Assembly: GCF_019511445.1 (NCBI RefSeq)
Contig: NZ_JAEUAN010000007.1
Span: 62,001-126,000, forward strand
Reading direction: 5' to 3'
DNA length: 64,000 nt
Source of the DNA: Aliirhizobium wenxiniae
GTDB taxonomy: Bacteria > Pseudomonadota > Alphaproteobacteria > Rhizobiales > Rhizobiaceae
Numbering within the stretch: position 1 is the first letter of the stretch; each line of letters begins with the position of its first letter. Positions 54,401-63,058 of the stretch are shown piece by piece. The notes under the pieces were generated by a model. It had not been told where the DNA came from. It did no database searches and saw only the letters and a list, made by a program, of their open reading frames with translations. The translations under genes were made by a program, and so were the position numbers.

Positions 54401-55114
54401 TTGCGTTACGCCCTTTATTTCTCTCCCGCTGCGGACCACCCGCTGACGAAGACCGCCTCCCGTTGGCTCGGCCGTGATGCCTTCACGAACGAGACGTTTC
54501 CGACGCCGGACGTGACTGGTCTTCCATGTGACGAGGTTCACGCGCTGACGGCCGATCCACGCCGCTATGCATTCCACGCGACGCTGAAAGCGCCGTTCGA
54601 ACTGGCGGAGGGAAAGAGCGAGGCGGAGCTGATCGAGACCTTCGATGGCTTTGCGGCGGCAACGTCTGCCTTCGACATTCCCAATCTCGTCATCGGTCAG
54701 CTCGGCCGCTTCTTTGCGCTGGTCCCTGACCAGGTCTATCCCGAGCTGCAGGATTTTGCCGCTGGCGTCGTCGAGCATTTCGAGCCGTTTCGCGCACCGC
54801 TGTCAGAGGCCGATATTGCCCGGCGTAAACCAGAGACTTTATCGCCCGCCCATCGCGACAACCTGATGCGCTGGGGCTATCCGCATGTGATGGACGAGTT
54901 CCGTTTCCACATGACACTTTCCGGCCAGGTTCCGCCCGAACAGGCGCCAGCCATGCAGACTGCGCTTGAGACCCGTTTTGCCGAATTCACCAACAAGCCG
55001 CTCTCTATCGACGGGCTGTCGATCTTCGTCGAGCCCGAGCGCGGCGCGCCCTTTACCGCCCTTCGCTGGCTGCCCCTGAAGCCGGCCCTTGCCATCAGAA
55101 AGACCGCCCCATGA
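54401..55114 (+). CDS. DUF1045 protein, 2H phosphoesterase-like
   Basis: This 237-residue protein of the DUF1045 family is a regular member of alphaproteobacterial C-P lyase operons. It carries two HxTL motifs, HATL at 59-62 and HMTL at 170-173, the hallmark of 2H phosphoesterases, which open cyclic phosphodiesters. It begins with TTG at 54401 and overlaps phnM by 4 nt. No phnP, the enzyme that opens 5-phosphoribosyl 1,2-cyclic phosphate, is present in the cluster, so this protein is a good candidate to do that step. The family placement is good; the activity is inference. Confidence 0.88.
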   Translation: MRYALYFSPAADHPLTKTASRWLGRDAFTNETFPTPDVTGLPCDEVHALTADPRRYAFHATLKAPFELAEGKSEAELIETFDGFAAATSAFDIPNLVIGQLGRFFALVPDQVYPELQDFAAGVVEHFEPFRAPLSEADIARRKPETLSPAHRDNLMRWGYPHVMDEFRFHMTLSGQVPPEQAPAMQTALETRFAEFTNKPLSIDGLSIFVEPERGAPFTALRWLPLKPALAIRKTAP

Positions 55115-56247
55115 CCGAGACCGTATTCACCAATGCCCGTATCGTACTGGAGGACAGCGTGATCTCCGGCTCCGTCCAGATCCGCAATGGCCAGATCACC
55201 GACATTTCCGAGGGCAATGTCCATGCCGGAGAGGATTTTGAAGGCGATTACCTGATCCCCGGTCTCGTGGAGCTTCACACCGACCACCTGGAACAGCACT
55301 ATTCGCCGCGCCCCGGCGTGCGCTGGAATGCCACTGCCGCCATTCAGGCGCATGACGCACAGATCGCGTCTTCCGGCATTACCACCGTGTTCGACTGCCT
55401 GCGCATGGGGTCCGATGAGGACGGCGGCTTCGAGCATGGCGAGATGCGCGAAATGGCCGACGCGATCCAGGCTGCAGAGCGCGATGGACGGCTGCGCTCG
55501 GAGCATCTGATCCACCTGCGCTGCGAGGTTTCGGCCGACAACGTGCTGCAGCACTTCGCCGATTTCGAAAACGACAGCCACGTGCGGCTCGTCTCCTTGA
55601 TGGACCATGCGCCGGGCCAGCGACAGTTCCAGACCATGGACCAGTACATCTTCTATTATCAGAAGAAGCGCGGCCTTACCGACGAGGCCTTCAAGATCTT
55701 CGTCGACAAGCGCGTAGCCGAATCCGAGCGCAACTCGACGCCGCACCGCATTGCGATTGCCAAGCACTGCGCCGAGCGCGGCATCACCGTTGCAAGCCAT
55801 GATGACGCAACGCTTGCCCATGTGGACGAGGCGATCGAAAATGGCGTCAAGCTTGCCGAGTTCCCAACCAGTTTCGAAGCTGCAGCCGCCTCCCACAAAG
55901 CCGGCATGAGCGTGCTGATGGGCGCGCCGAATGTCGTGCGCGGCAAATCTCATTCCGGCAATATCGCTGCCCGCGATCTGGCTGCCGGGGACGTGCTTGA
56001 TGTTCTCTCCTCGGATTACGTTCCTCTCAGCCTGCTGTACGCGCCGTTCATCCTGGCAGATGAAGTCGAGGGGATTTCCTTGCCGAAGGCGATCGCCATG
56101 GTGACGTCTACACCTGCTCGCACGGCCGGCCTTGCCGATCGCGGCCGGATCGCCACGGGGCTTCGCGCAGACCTCGTGAGGGTTCACCGCGAGGCAGGTG
56201 TGCCCGTATCACGCGCGGTGTGGCGGCAGGGGCGTCGGGTGGCGTGA
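55111..56247 (+). CDS. phnM: Alpha-D-ribose 1-methylphosphonate 5-triphosphate diphosphatase
   Basis: PhnM releases pyrophosphate from the 5-triphosphate intermediate before C-P cleavage. The 378-residue amidohydrolase-superfamily protein has the first metal motif VELHTDHLEQHY, a His in VASHDDATLAH and the GAPNVVRGKSHSGN segment. It starts within the DUF1045 stop and ends within the phnN start, indicating one transcript. Confidence 0.95.
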   Translation: MTETVFTNARIVLEDSVISGSVQIRNGQITDISEGNVHAGEDFEGDYLIPGLVELHTDHLEQHYSPRPGVRWNATAAIQAHDAQIASSGITTVFDCLRMGSDEDGGFEHGEMREMADAIQAAERDGRLRSEHLIHLRCEVSADNVLQHFADFENDSHVRLVSLMDHAPGQRQFQTMDQYIFYYQKKRGLTDEAFKIFVDKRVAESERNSTPHRIAIAKHCAERGITVASHDDATLAHVDEAIENGVKLAEFPTSFEAAAASHKAGMSVLMGAPNVVRGKSHSGNIAARDLAAGDVLDVLSSDYVPLSLLYAPFILADEVEGISLPKAIAMVTSTPARTAGLADRGRIATGLRADLVRVHREAGVPVSRAVWRQGRRVA

Positions 56248-56855
56248 TGGACAGCTCATCCGAACCTCGCAGGAATGCCGGTGAAGGCTGCATGATCGCG
56301 GTTGTCGGACCGAGCGGCGCCGGCAAGGACACATTGATGGCCTATGCCGCCCGCGCCTTCGCGGACCGTTCTGACGTCGTATTTGCCCGCCGCGTAATCA
56401 CGCGCGACGCAGCGGCCGGCGGCGAGGATCATGATGGCGTCTGCGAGGCAGAGTTCGAAAAGCTCGCAGCCGATGGGCGTTTTGCTGTCTCCTGGGAGGC
56501 ACATGGTCTTCACTACGGCATACCTGTCGAGACGATACACAACGTGGCTCAGGGCGCGATCGTGATCGCCAATGGCTCCCGCTCGGCACTGGGGCTGTTC
56601 AGGGACGCGTATCCAAACCTCGTCGTCATCAATGTGACAGCACGTCCGGAAGTGTTGGCCATGCGACTTGAAGCGCGCGGCCGTGAAAGCAGGGAAGATA
56701 TTTTGCGGCGGCTGAAGCGCAGCTCGCTTGGCGTGCTCGGTGACTACAAGGTCGTCACCATCGATAATAGCGGCGAAATGGAAGTTTCCGGCAAAGCAAT
56801 GGTGGATGCCGTTTCGAGTTTGTTATCCCAGTCTCTCATTGCGAATGAAAAATAA
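56247..56855 (+). CDS. phnN: Ribose 1,5-bisphosphate phosphokinase
   Basis: PhnN phosphorylates ribose 1,5-bisphosphate to PRPP, closing the phosphonate pathway. The 202-residue P-loop kinase has Walker A GPSGAGKDT (21-29) and the guanylate-kinase-like RRVITRDAAAGGEDHDGV segment. The ATG at 56247 overlaps the phnM stop (TGATG). It is the last recognisable phn gene. A short AT-rich gap with no good hairpin follows. Confidence 0.95.
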   Translation: MDSSSEPRRNAGEGCMIAVVGPSGAGKDTLMAYAARAFADRSDVVFARRVITRDAAAGGEDHDGVCEAEFEKLAADGRFAVSWEAHGLHYGIPVETIHNVAQGAIVIANGSRSALGLFRDAYPNLVVINVTARPEVLAMRLEARGRESREDILRRLKRSSLGVLGDYKVVTIDNSGEMEVSGKAMVDAVSSLLSQSLIANEK

Positions 56856-56943
56856 AAGCTGACACGCTTTAAAGTTCCAAAGCCTCCCCTACCTGATTTA
56901 TTTGGCATACCTAATAGAGGTGGGGCCAAATGGAGCTGGGGCG

Positions 56944-57258
56944 GTGATAGAAACACGAGCAAAGGACGGGGCGGACCCTGACGGTGTGGCAAATCCGGAT
57001 CTCGAAGCACGTATCGTCGTGCTGGAGATCGTCGCCATGACCGCATTGGCGTTGACGCTGGACACCTCCGACAACGGCAACTCTGATCAGGCGCGTGGTA
57101 TCGCGGCACTGATCCAGGATACCGTGCGACAACGATCGCGCGAGGTCGGCCTGAGCCGAGCGGGGCAGGAAAAGGCGGACATCTATGCCGAGGAACTGCT
57201 TTCCACGGCATTGACGTCTCTTTATCCGGACAACGGGTCGCCTGAGCGACCTTCCTGA
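56944..57258 (+). CDS. Small conserved-looking protein of unknown function
   Basis: This 104-residue acidic protein is mostly helical (LEARIVVLEIVAMTALALTL, then QARGIAALIQDTVRQRSREV). The frame opens at a TTG at 56902; the GTG at 56944 is preferred because GGAG lies 8 nt upstream. It converges on polA and lies 88 nt after phnN. No motif or signal is seen. Its composition and codon usage resemble those of real neighbours. It is unrelated to phosphonate functions as far as can be judged. Confidence 0.6.
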   Translation: MIETRAKDGADPDGVANPDLEARIVVLEIVAMTALALTLDTSDNGNSDQARGIAALIQDTVRQRSREVGLSRAGQEKADIYAEELLSTALTSLYPDNGSPERPS

Positions 57259-57286
57259 TCATCGATCAAAAGAGGGCGAAGCGTCG

Positions 57287-60265
57287 TTAGTGCGCTTCGT
57301 CCCAGTTGGATGCAGCACGCGCATCGACCTTCAACGGCACTTTCATCGAAATGGCCGGCATTGCTGCCTGTTCCATGGTCGAAACGATGATCGGCATTGC
57401 CTTGTCGACATCAGCATCTTCCACTTCGAAGATCAGTTCGTCGTGGACCTGCAATAGCATGCGAACGCGCTCGCCAAGTCCGGCTTCTGCCAGCACCGGC
57501 TCCATCTTCACCATCGCCCGGCGGATGATATCGGCTGCCGAACCCTGGATCGGTGCGTTAATCGCCGCACGCTCGTTGAAGGCGCGCATCGATGGATTGG
57601 ACGACTTGATTTCCGGGTAATGGGCGCGGCGGCCGAAAATCGTCTCCACATAGCCATGCTCGCGGGCAAAGGCCTTGGTTGAATCCATATAGTCGCGGAT
57701 GCCGGGAAAACGCTCGAAATACTTCTTGATGTAATCGCTCGCCTCGGAGCGCTCGATCGATAGCTGATTGGCAAGGCCGAAGGCGGAAATGCCGTAGATG
57801 ATGCCGAAATTGATGGCCTTGGCGCGGCGGCGGATTTCGCTCGGCATGCCTTCAACCGGCACACCGAACATTTCGGAGGCCGTCATGGCATGGATGTCGA
57901 TGCCATCGGCAAAGGCCTGGCGAAGCTGCGGGATGTCGGCCACATGGGCGAGCACGCGCAGTTCGATCTGGCTGTAGTCGGCAGACAGAAGCTTGTGGCC
58001 GGGCGAGGCGATGAAGGCGGTGCGGATCTTGCGGCCTTCGGCGGTTCTCACCGGAATATTCTGCAGGTTCGGCTCGGAAGACGACAGGCGACCGGTCGTG
58101 GTCGAGGCCAGCGAGTAGGAGGTGTGGACCCGCTTCGTCTCGGGATGAACGTAACCCGGCAGCGCATCGGTATAGGTGGATTTCAGCTTGGTCAGCTGAC
58201 GCCAGTCGACGATCTTGCGCGGCAGTTCGGCGCCTTCGGCTGCAAGATCCTCAAGAACCTGCGCCGAGGTCGACCACTGGCCGGTCTTGGTCTTGGAACC
58301 GCCCGGCAGTCCCATTTTGCCAAACAGAATATCGCCAAGCTGTTTCGGCGAGCCGATGGTGAATTTTTCGCCGGCGAGTTCGTAGATCTCATCTTCGAAG
58401 GCAGCTGCCTTCTGCGCCAATTCGCCGGAAAGACGCGAGAGGATCTGCCGGTCGATGGAGATGCCACGCTCTTCCATGCGCGCCAGAACCTCGACCAGAG
58501 GCCGCTCCAAGCGCTCGTAGATACGGGTAAGGCCCATCGCCGCCAGTTGCGGCTTCAGTACCATCCAGAGCCTCAGCGTCACATCGGCGTCTTCCGCCGC
58601 GTAAGCGGTCGCACGGTCGATATCGACGAAATCGAAGGTGACACCGCTCTTGCCCGAACCGGCGACATCCTTGAAGGCGATCGGTTTGTGGTTCAGCCAG
58701 CGCTCCGACAAGGTGTCCATGCCATGCGTGGTCTTGCCGGCGTCCAGCACATAGGACATCAGCATCGTATCGTCATAGCCCTTCACGGTGATGCCGTGGC
58801 GTTTCATGACAAGGTAATCGAATTTCAGGTTCTGGGCGACCTTCAGCACCGAAGTGTCTTCGAGCAGAGGTTTCAGGCGATCCAGCGCATCGCGGGTGGA
58901 GAGCTGGTTTTCTGCGATGCCGCCGCCGAGCAGATCGCCGACGCCGGTCTTGTGCGTGAGCGGCACATAGGCTGCGCGGACATTCAGCCCCGACGGATTG
59001 TCGGTATTATCGGCAATAGCGAGCGAGAAACCAACCAGTTCCGTCTGCATCGGATCGAGCGAATTGGTTTCGGTATCGAAGCCGACAAGACCGGTTTCGC
59101 GTGCTGCCCTGATCCATTCGTCGAGAGTGGAAGCGTCGCGGATCGTTACATATTTCGTCGTGTCGATCTTGGCATTGGCAAAAGCGGCAGTCCGCGCATC
59201 GGCAAGGCCAGCCGGCGTATCGCCATCCGCTGACGGTGTTGCCGCGCTGGTGGCAGCGGGTGTCTGAGCGGCGGGTTCTGCACCATCGGTTGCCGTACCG
59301 GCATCAAGATCCGGGCCGCGGGCCTCAGCACCCCATTCCACCTCGATCGTGGCCGGCTCGATGGCATTGGCGTCACATTCGCAGGCAGCCGCGACACGGC
59401 GGGTCAGCGTGCCGAATTCCATCGCCTTCAGGAATGCAACGAGCTTCGGCCCGTCCTGCGGCTCGAGGAACAGCGCGTCGAGATCGAGTTCCAACGGCAC
59501 ATCGGTTCTGAGTTCCACCAGCTGCCGGGAAAGCCGCGCCATATCCGCATTGGCAATGATGTTTTCGCGGCGCTTGACCTGCTTGATCTCGCCGGCGCGC
59601 TCCAGCAGCGTATCGAGATCGCCGAACTCTTCGAGAAGCTGGGCTGCGGTCTTCGGACCGATGCCGGGAATGCCCGGCACGTTATCGACCGAATCGCCGA
59701 CCAGCGCCTGGAGGTCGATCATCTTTTCCGGCGGCACACCCCATTTTTCGACAACGTCGGGAATGCCGATCTGTTTGTCCTTCATGCTGTCATACATGTG
59801 GACCATCGGCGTCACGAGCTGCATCAGATCCTTGTCGGAAGAGACGATCGTAACGTCGGCGCCTGCGGCTTCGGCCATGCGGGCATAGGTTGCGATAATG
59901 TCGTCTGCCTCGAAACCCTCGGTCTCGATGCAAGGCAGATTGAAGGCGCGGGTTGCCTGGCGGATCAGGCCGAACTGCGGAACCAGCTCTTCCGGCGGTG
60001 CCGAGCGATTGGCCTTGTAGGCGTCATAGAGATCCTTGCGGAACGTCTTCGACGAATAATCGAAGATGACCGCGAAATGGGTCGGCGTTACGCCAACCGA
60101 CGTGTCGCGAGCATCTGTCAGGAGCTTCCAGAGCATGTTGCAGAAGCCGGAGACAGCACCGACGGGCAGCCCATCGGTTTTACGGGTCAGCGGCGGCAAC
60201 GCGTGAAACGCGCGAAAGATGAAACCGGAGCCGTCGACTAGGAAGAGATGATCGCCTTTTTTCAT
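57287..60265 (-). CDS. polA: DNA polymerase I
   Basis: This 992-residue polymerase has three domains: 5'-3' exonuclease (about 1-300; SSDKDLMQLV, GDSVDNVPGIPGIGPKTA), a 3'-5' proofreading domain with the DxE motif intact (FDTETNSL), and the polymerase (motif A DYSQIELRVL, motif B RRRAKAINFGIIYG, motif C QVHDELIFE). An Ala/Pro/Thr-rich linker joins the first two. The native start is the ATG at 60265 (MKKGDHLFLV); the open frame continues 43 codons upstream. It acts in Okazaki fragment processing and repair. It is divergent from the sRNA/marR side. Confidence 0.97.
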   Translation of the reverse strand: MKKGDHLFLVDGSGFIFRAFHALPPLTRKTDGLPVGAVSGFCNMLWKLLTDARDTSVGVTPTHFAVIFDYSSKTFRKDLYDAYKANRSAPPEELVPQFGLIRQATRAFNLPCIETEGFEADDIIATYARMAEAAGADVTIVSSDKDLMQLVTPMVHMYDSMKDKQIGIPDVVEKWGVPPEKMIDLQALVGDSVDNVPGIPGIGPKTAAQLLEEFGDLDTLLERAGEIKQVKRRENIIANADMARLSRQLVELRTDVPLELDLDALFLEPQDGPKLVAFLKAMEFGTLTRRVAAACECDANAIEPATIEVEWGAEARGPDLDAGTATDGAEPAAQTPAATSAATPSADGDTPAGLADARTAAFANAKIDTTKYVTIRDASTLDEWIRAARETGLVGFDTETNSLDPMQTELVGFSLAIADNTDNPSGLNVRAAYVPLTHKTGVGDLLGGGIAENQLSTRDALDRLKPLLEDTSVLKVAQNLKFDYLVMKRHGITVKGYDDTMLMSYVLDAGKTTHGMDTLSERWLNHKPIAFKDVAGSGKSGVTFDFVDIDRATAYAAEDADVTLRLWMVLKPQLAAMGLTRIYERLERPLVEVLARMEERGISIDRQILSRLSGELAQKAAAFEDEIYELAGEKFTIGSPKQLGDILFGKMGLPGGSKTKTGQWSTSAQVLEDLAAEGAELPRKIVDWRQLTKLKSTYTDALPGYVHPETKRVHTSYSLASTTTGRLSSSEPNLQNIPVRTAEGRKIRTAFIASPGHKLLSADYSQIELRVLAHVADIPQLRQAFADGIDIHAMTASEMFGVPVEGMPSEIRRRAKAINFGIIYGISAFGLANQLSIERSEASDYIKKYFERFPGIRDYMDSTKAFAREHGYVETIFGRRAHYPEIKSSNPSMRAFNERAAINAPIQGSAADIIRRAMVKMEPVLAEAGLGERVRMLLQVHDELIFEVEDADVDKAMPIIVSTMEQAAMPAISMKVPLKVDARAASNWDEAH

Positions 60266-60402
60266 GGGCATGAAATAGCGTGGCACATGCGCCGCGTCCA
60301 TGGAAACTTGCTGTAACCCGCTTAACGACCACTCACTCAACCTTACCGAATTGTAATCCGGCTTTCCCTTGAAAAGCCGCAATCCACCCCTCATTTCAGC
60401 AT

Positions 60403-60549
60403 TACCGGCGATTGATAACGCCGCAGTCTGGCAGAAGGCCCGTCCCCCGCCTCACCAGACCGGACAAAGGCCTATCCCCCTCTCCGGGTCTTTGTCCTTC
60501 TATTGGAAACGCCGCGGCTGCCCCCTCCCAGCCGTGGCGTTTTTATTTG
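60403..60549 (+). ncRNA. Candidate small RNA, alpha-r7 (Smr7C)-like
   Basis: Between polA (minus) and a marR gene (plus) lies a non-coding stretch with two tandem hairpins on the plus strand: GGACAAAG/CTTTGTCC (60462-60497) and a terminator ACGCCGCGGCTG/CAGCCGTGGCGT (60509-60540) followed by TTTTATTT. Both loops are rich in CCCCCTC, as in rhizobial sRNAs that pair with ribosome-binding sites. From memory, Sinorhizobium encodes the sRNA Smr7C next to polA, with a regulator gene on the other side. The 5' end is not defined; 60403 is an estimate. No protein-coding gene lies upstream that this terminator could serve. Confidence 0.6.
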
Positions 60550-60694
60550 CGTCCACCTTGGTCATCAGAAGCTGATTTACAGCCACGCATCTTGCCAATG
60601 GCGCAGCTCTGCTCCAATCTCATAAATGTATTGCCTGATATCGATTATCGCCTACCAGCAAAGCTGGTTCCCCGGGAAGCAATTGGCGGAGGCC

Positions 60695-61126
60695 ATGGGA
60701 TTCGATCGCTCGCAGTCGGCTACCTATCTGGCCGGTCAGCTCGCCAGGGTGTTTTCACGATCGCTGCAGAAGCGGGCGGCGGCGCTTGGCTTTTCTCCCG
60801 GTCAATTTCCGGTTCTGCTGGAGCTCTGGCAGGAAGACGGGCTGACGCAGAAGCAGCTTCTGGACAAGCTTGAGGTTGAGCAGGCGACGCTTGCCAATAC
60901 GTTGTCGAGGATGGAACGCGACGGTCTGATCGCGCGCACACCGCATCCAAGCGACAAACGCGCCCAGATCATCACATTGACAGATCTCGGCAGGTCACTG
61001 GAAATGAGCGCCGTCGATGCGGCAGCCGAGGCAGATAGCGCGCTCTTTTCCGGATTTCGCTCATTCGAGCGGGAGTTGATGATGGAATATATGCGCCTCA
61101 TCATTGGCAACAGCCGGAAGGCTTGA
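60695..61126 (+). CDS. MarR-family transcriptional regulator
   Basis: This 143-residue winged-helix protein has the MarR core (LLELWQEDGLTQKQLLDKLE, then QATLANTLSRMERDGLIART with HPSDKRAQIITLTDLG wing). MarR proteins usually repress a nearby operon and respond to small phenolic or oxidative signals. The ATG at 60695 is preferred; in-frame ATG/TTG codons at 60626 and 60683 are alternatives. It converges with the L-lactate permease gene, with a 38-nt gap. Confidence 0.88.
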   Translation: MGFDRSQSATYLAGQLARVFSRSLQKRAAALGFSPGQFPVLLELWQEDGLTQKQLLDKLEVEQATLANTLSRMERDGLIARTPHPSDKRAQIITLTDLGRSLEMSAVDAAAEADSALFSGFRSFERELMMEYMRLIIGNSRKA

Positions 61127-61164
61127 GGCACCGCCCAGGACGAGCGTCGCCTCTTTGTGTCCTG

Positions 61165-62832
61165 TCAGGGCTGAACCACGACCATGGCCGTGAACGGCCA
61201 GACATAGGCCTGAAGCGTCACCAGCACACCCACCAGGCACGCCAGAACGATCGAATGCCAGAAGACGAAACGCAGGATACTGCCTTCATGCCCGAACCAG
61301 CCGGTAGCGGTGGAGGCAACCACGATCGACTGCGCGTCGATCATCTTGCCCATCACACCACCGGACGAGTTTGCAGCTCCCATCAGGATCGGCGACAGGC
61401 CCAACTGTTCCGAGGTCACCTTCTGCAGGTTGCCGAAGAGGATGTTGGAGGCCGTGTCCGACCCGGTCAAAGCCACCCCCAACCAACCGAGCAACGTGCC
61501 GAAGAACGGGTAAAGCACGCCGGTCGCGGCGAAGGCGAGGCCGAGCGTCGAATCGATCCCCGATAACCGCGTCAGCGTGCCGAGCGCCAGCATGGCAGAG
61601 ATGGTAATCAGCGAATAGGCGCAGAGCTTTATCGTCTTGGCATAGGTCTTCAACATTCCGAGCGGCGTGAAGCCCATGGCAAAACCGGAGAGCACGGCGG
61701 CGATGAACATGCCGGTGCCGGTATAGGACAGCCAGGTGAAGGAGAAGGTTGCGCCCTCCGGCGTCGGTCCCGGTGCGACCGGCGGCATCTTCGCAATCAT
61801 CTTGTCGAGACCGGGAACCGGATAGTTCCAGGTCGCCCAGGAGTTGACCGCAGACTTGAAGAACCCGGTTCCCCAGACGAGCAGGACAACGCAGACGATG
61901 ATCCAGGGCGTGAGCGCCGCACGAATTTCCTGCCGCGAGGGGCGCACCACAGGTTTTGCCTCCCGCAACGTTCCGTCATCGGAAATATCGTGGCCACGCA
62001 GTTTCGGCGAGGTCCAGACCTCCTTTGGCTGCCAGACCTGCAGGAAGCCGATCAGGCAGGCCATGGACAGGAGCGAGGCGCCGATATCGACGATCCACGG
62101 GTTGATGTAATTGGAGATGAAGAACTGGGCGAGCGCGAAGGATGCACCGGTCACCAGAATGGCCGGCCAGATCTGCATCATCCCCTTGCGTCCGGCAAAC
62201 ACCCAGATCAGCCAGAAGGGCACGAGAACCGAGAAGAACGGCAATTGCCGCCCCACCATGGCGCCGAGCAGATAGGGATCGATGCCGGTGACCTGCGACA
62301 ATCCCTGGATCGGCGTGCCGAGCGCGCCATAGGCGACGGGCGCCGTGTTGGCGATCAGCGACAGGCCGGATGCTGCAAGCGGAGAGAAACCGAGGCCGAT
62401 CAAGATCGCGCCGGTGACGGCAACCGGCGTGCCGAAACCGGATGCGCCTTCGAAAAAAGCTCCGAAGGCAAAGGCGATCAGGAGAAGCTGGATACGGCGG
62501 TCATCCGTGACGCTGCCGATCGTCTGCTGCAGCTTTTCGAACTGGCCCTTCTCCACCGTCAACCGGTAGAGAAAGATGACGTTCAGCACGATCCAGCCGA
62601 TCGGGAAGAAGCCGGTGACAGCTCCCAAAACGGTTGCACTCAAGGACATGCCGACCGGCATTGTGAATATGAAGATGGCAATCAGATTGGCAATGATCAG
62701 CGCGATGATGGCTGCGATATGCGCCTTCACCACATTGGTTGCGATCAGGCCGAGAAGAATGAGAACGGGAATTGCGGCGAGTATGGTGGACAGGACAGCG
62801 CTGCCCATGGGGTCATAAACTTGATTCCACAT
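61165..62832 (-). CDS. lldP: L-lactate permease
   Basis: This 555-residue lactate/glycolate:H+ symporter of the LctP family has about 13 hydrophobic helices, with family motifs AFFEGASGFGTPVA (about 145) and NSSGGVMGKMIDAQSIVVA near the C-terminus. The ATG at 62832 (MWNQVYDP) follows a strong GGGAGGGG; the frame is open further upstream. Length matches LldP (551). No lactate dehydrogenase gene is adjacent in the window. Confidence 0.93.
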   Translation of the reverse strand: MWNQVYDPMGSAVLSTILAAIPVLILLGLIATNVVKAHIAAIIALIIANLIAIFIFTMPVGMSLSATVLGAVTGFFPIGWIVLNVIFLYRLTVEKGQFEKLQQTIGSVTDDRRIQLLLIAFAFGAFFEGASGFGTPVAVTGAILIGLGFSPLAASGLSLIANTAPVAYGALGTPIQGLSQVTGIDPYLLGAMVGRQLPFFSVLVPFWLIWVFAGRKGMMQIWPAILVTGASFALAQFFISNYINPWIVDIGASLLSMACLIGFLQVWQPKEVWTSPKLRGHDISDDGTLREAKPVVRPSRQEIRAALTPWIIVCVVLLVWGTGFFKSAVNSWATWNYPVPGLDKMIAKMPPVAPGPTPEGATFSFTWLSYTGTGMFIAAVLSGFAMGFTPLGMLKTYAKTIKLCAYSLITISAMLALGTLTRLSGIDSTLGLAFAATGVLYPFFGTLLGWLGVALTGSDTASNILFGNLQKVTSEQLGLSPILMGAANSSGGVMGKMIDAQSIVVASTATGWFGHEGSILRFVFWHSIVLACLVGVLVTLQAYVWPFTAMVVVQP

Positions 62833-63058
62833 TGAAGCCCCTCCCAAGGCCGGACGAAACATTGTCCGAATTTGGAGCATATACCTCCACTTTAACCACA
62901 GTCCAGAGTTGCACACCTTCGACCAAAGTTGCATTGCCGGCATATTCGCAGCCGAAGCGGCGGCATTTGCCATTGTGCCCCCCTCCCCTTGCTTGCTAAC
63001 AGTTTGGAGGCAAGCTGGCCGCCCGCGTGCGCTGCCGCTCAAAAGACAAGGTGTTTCC

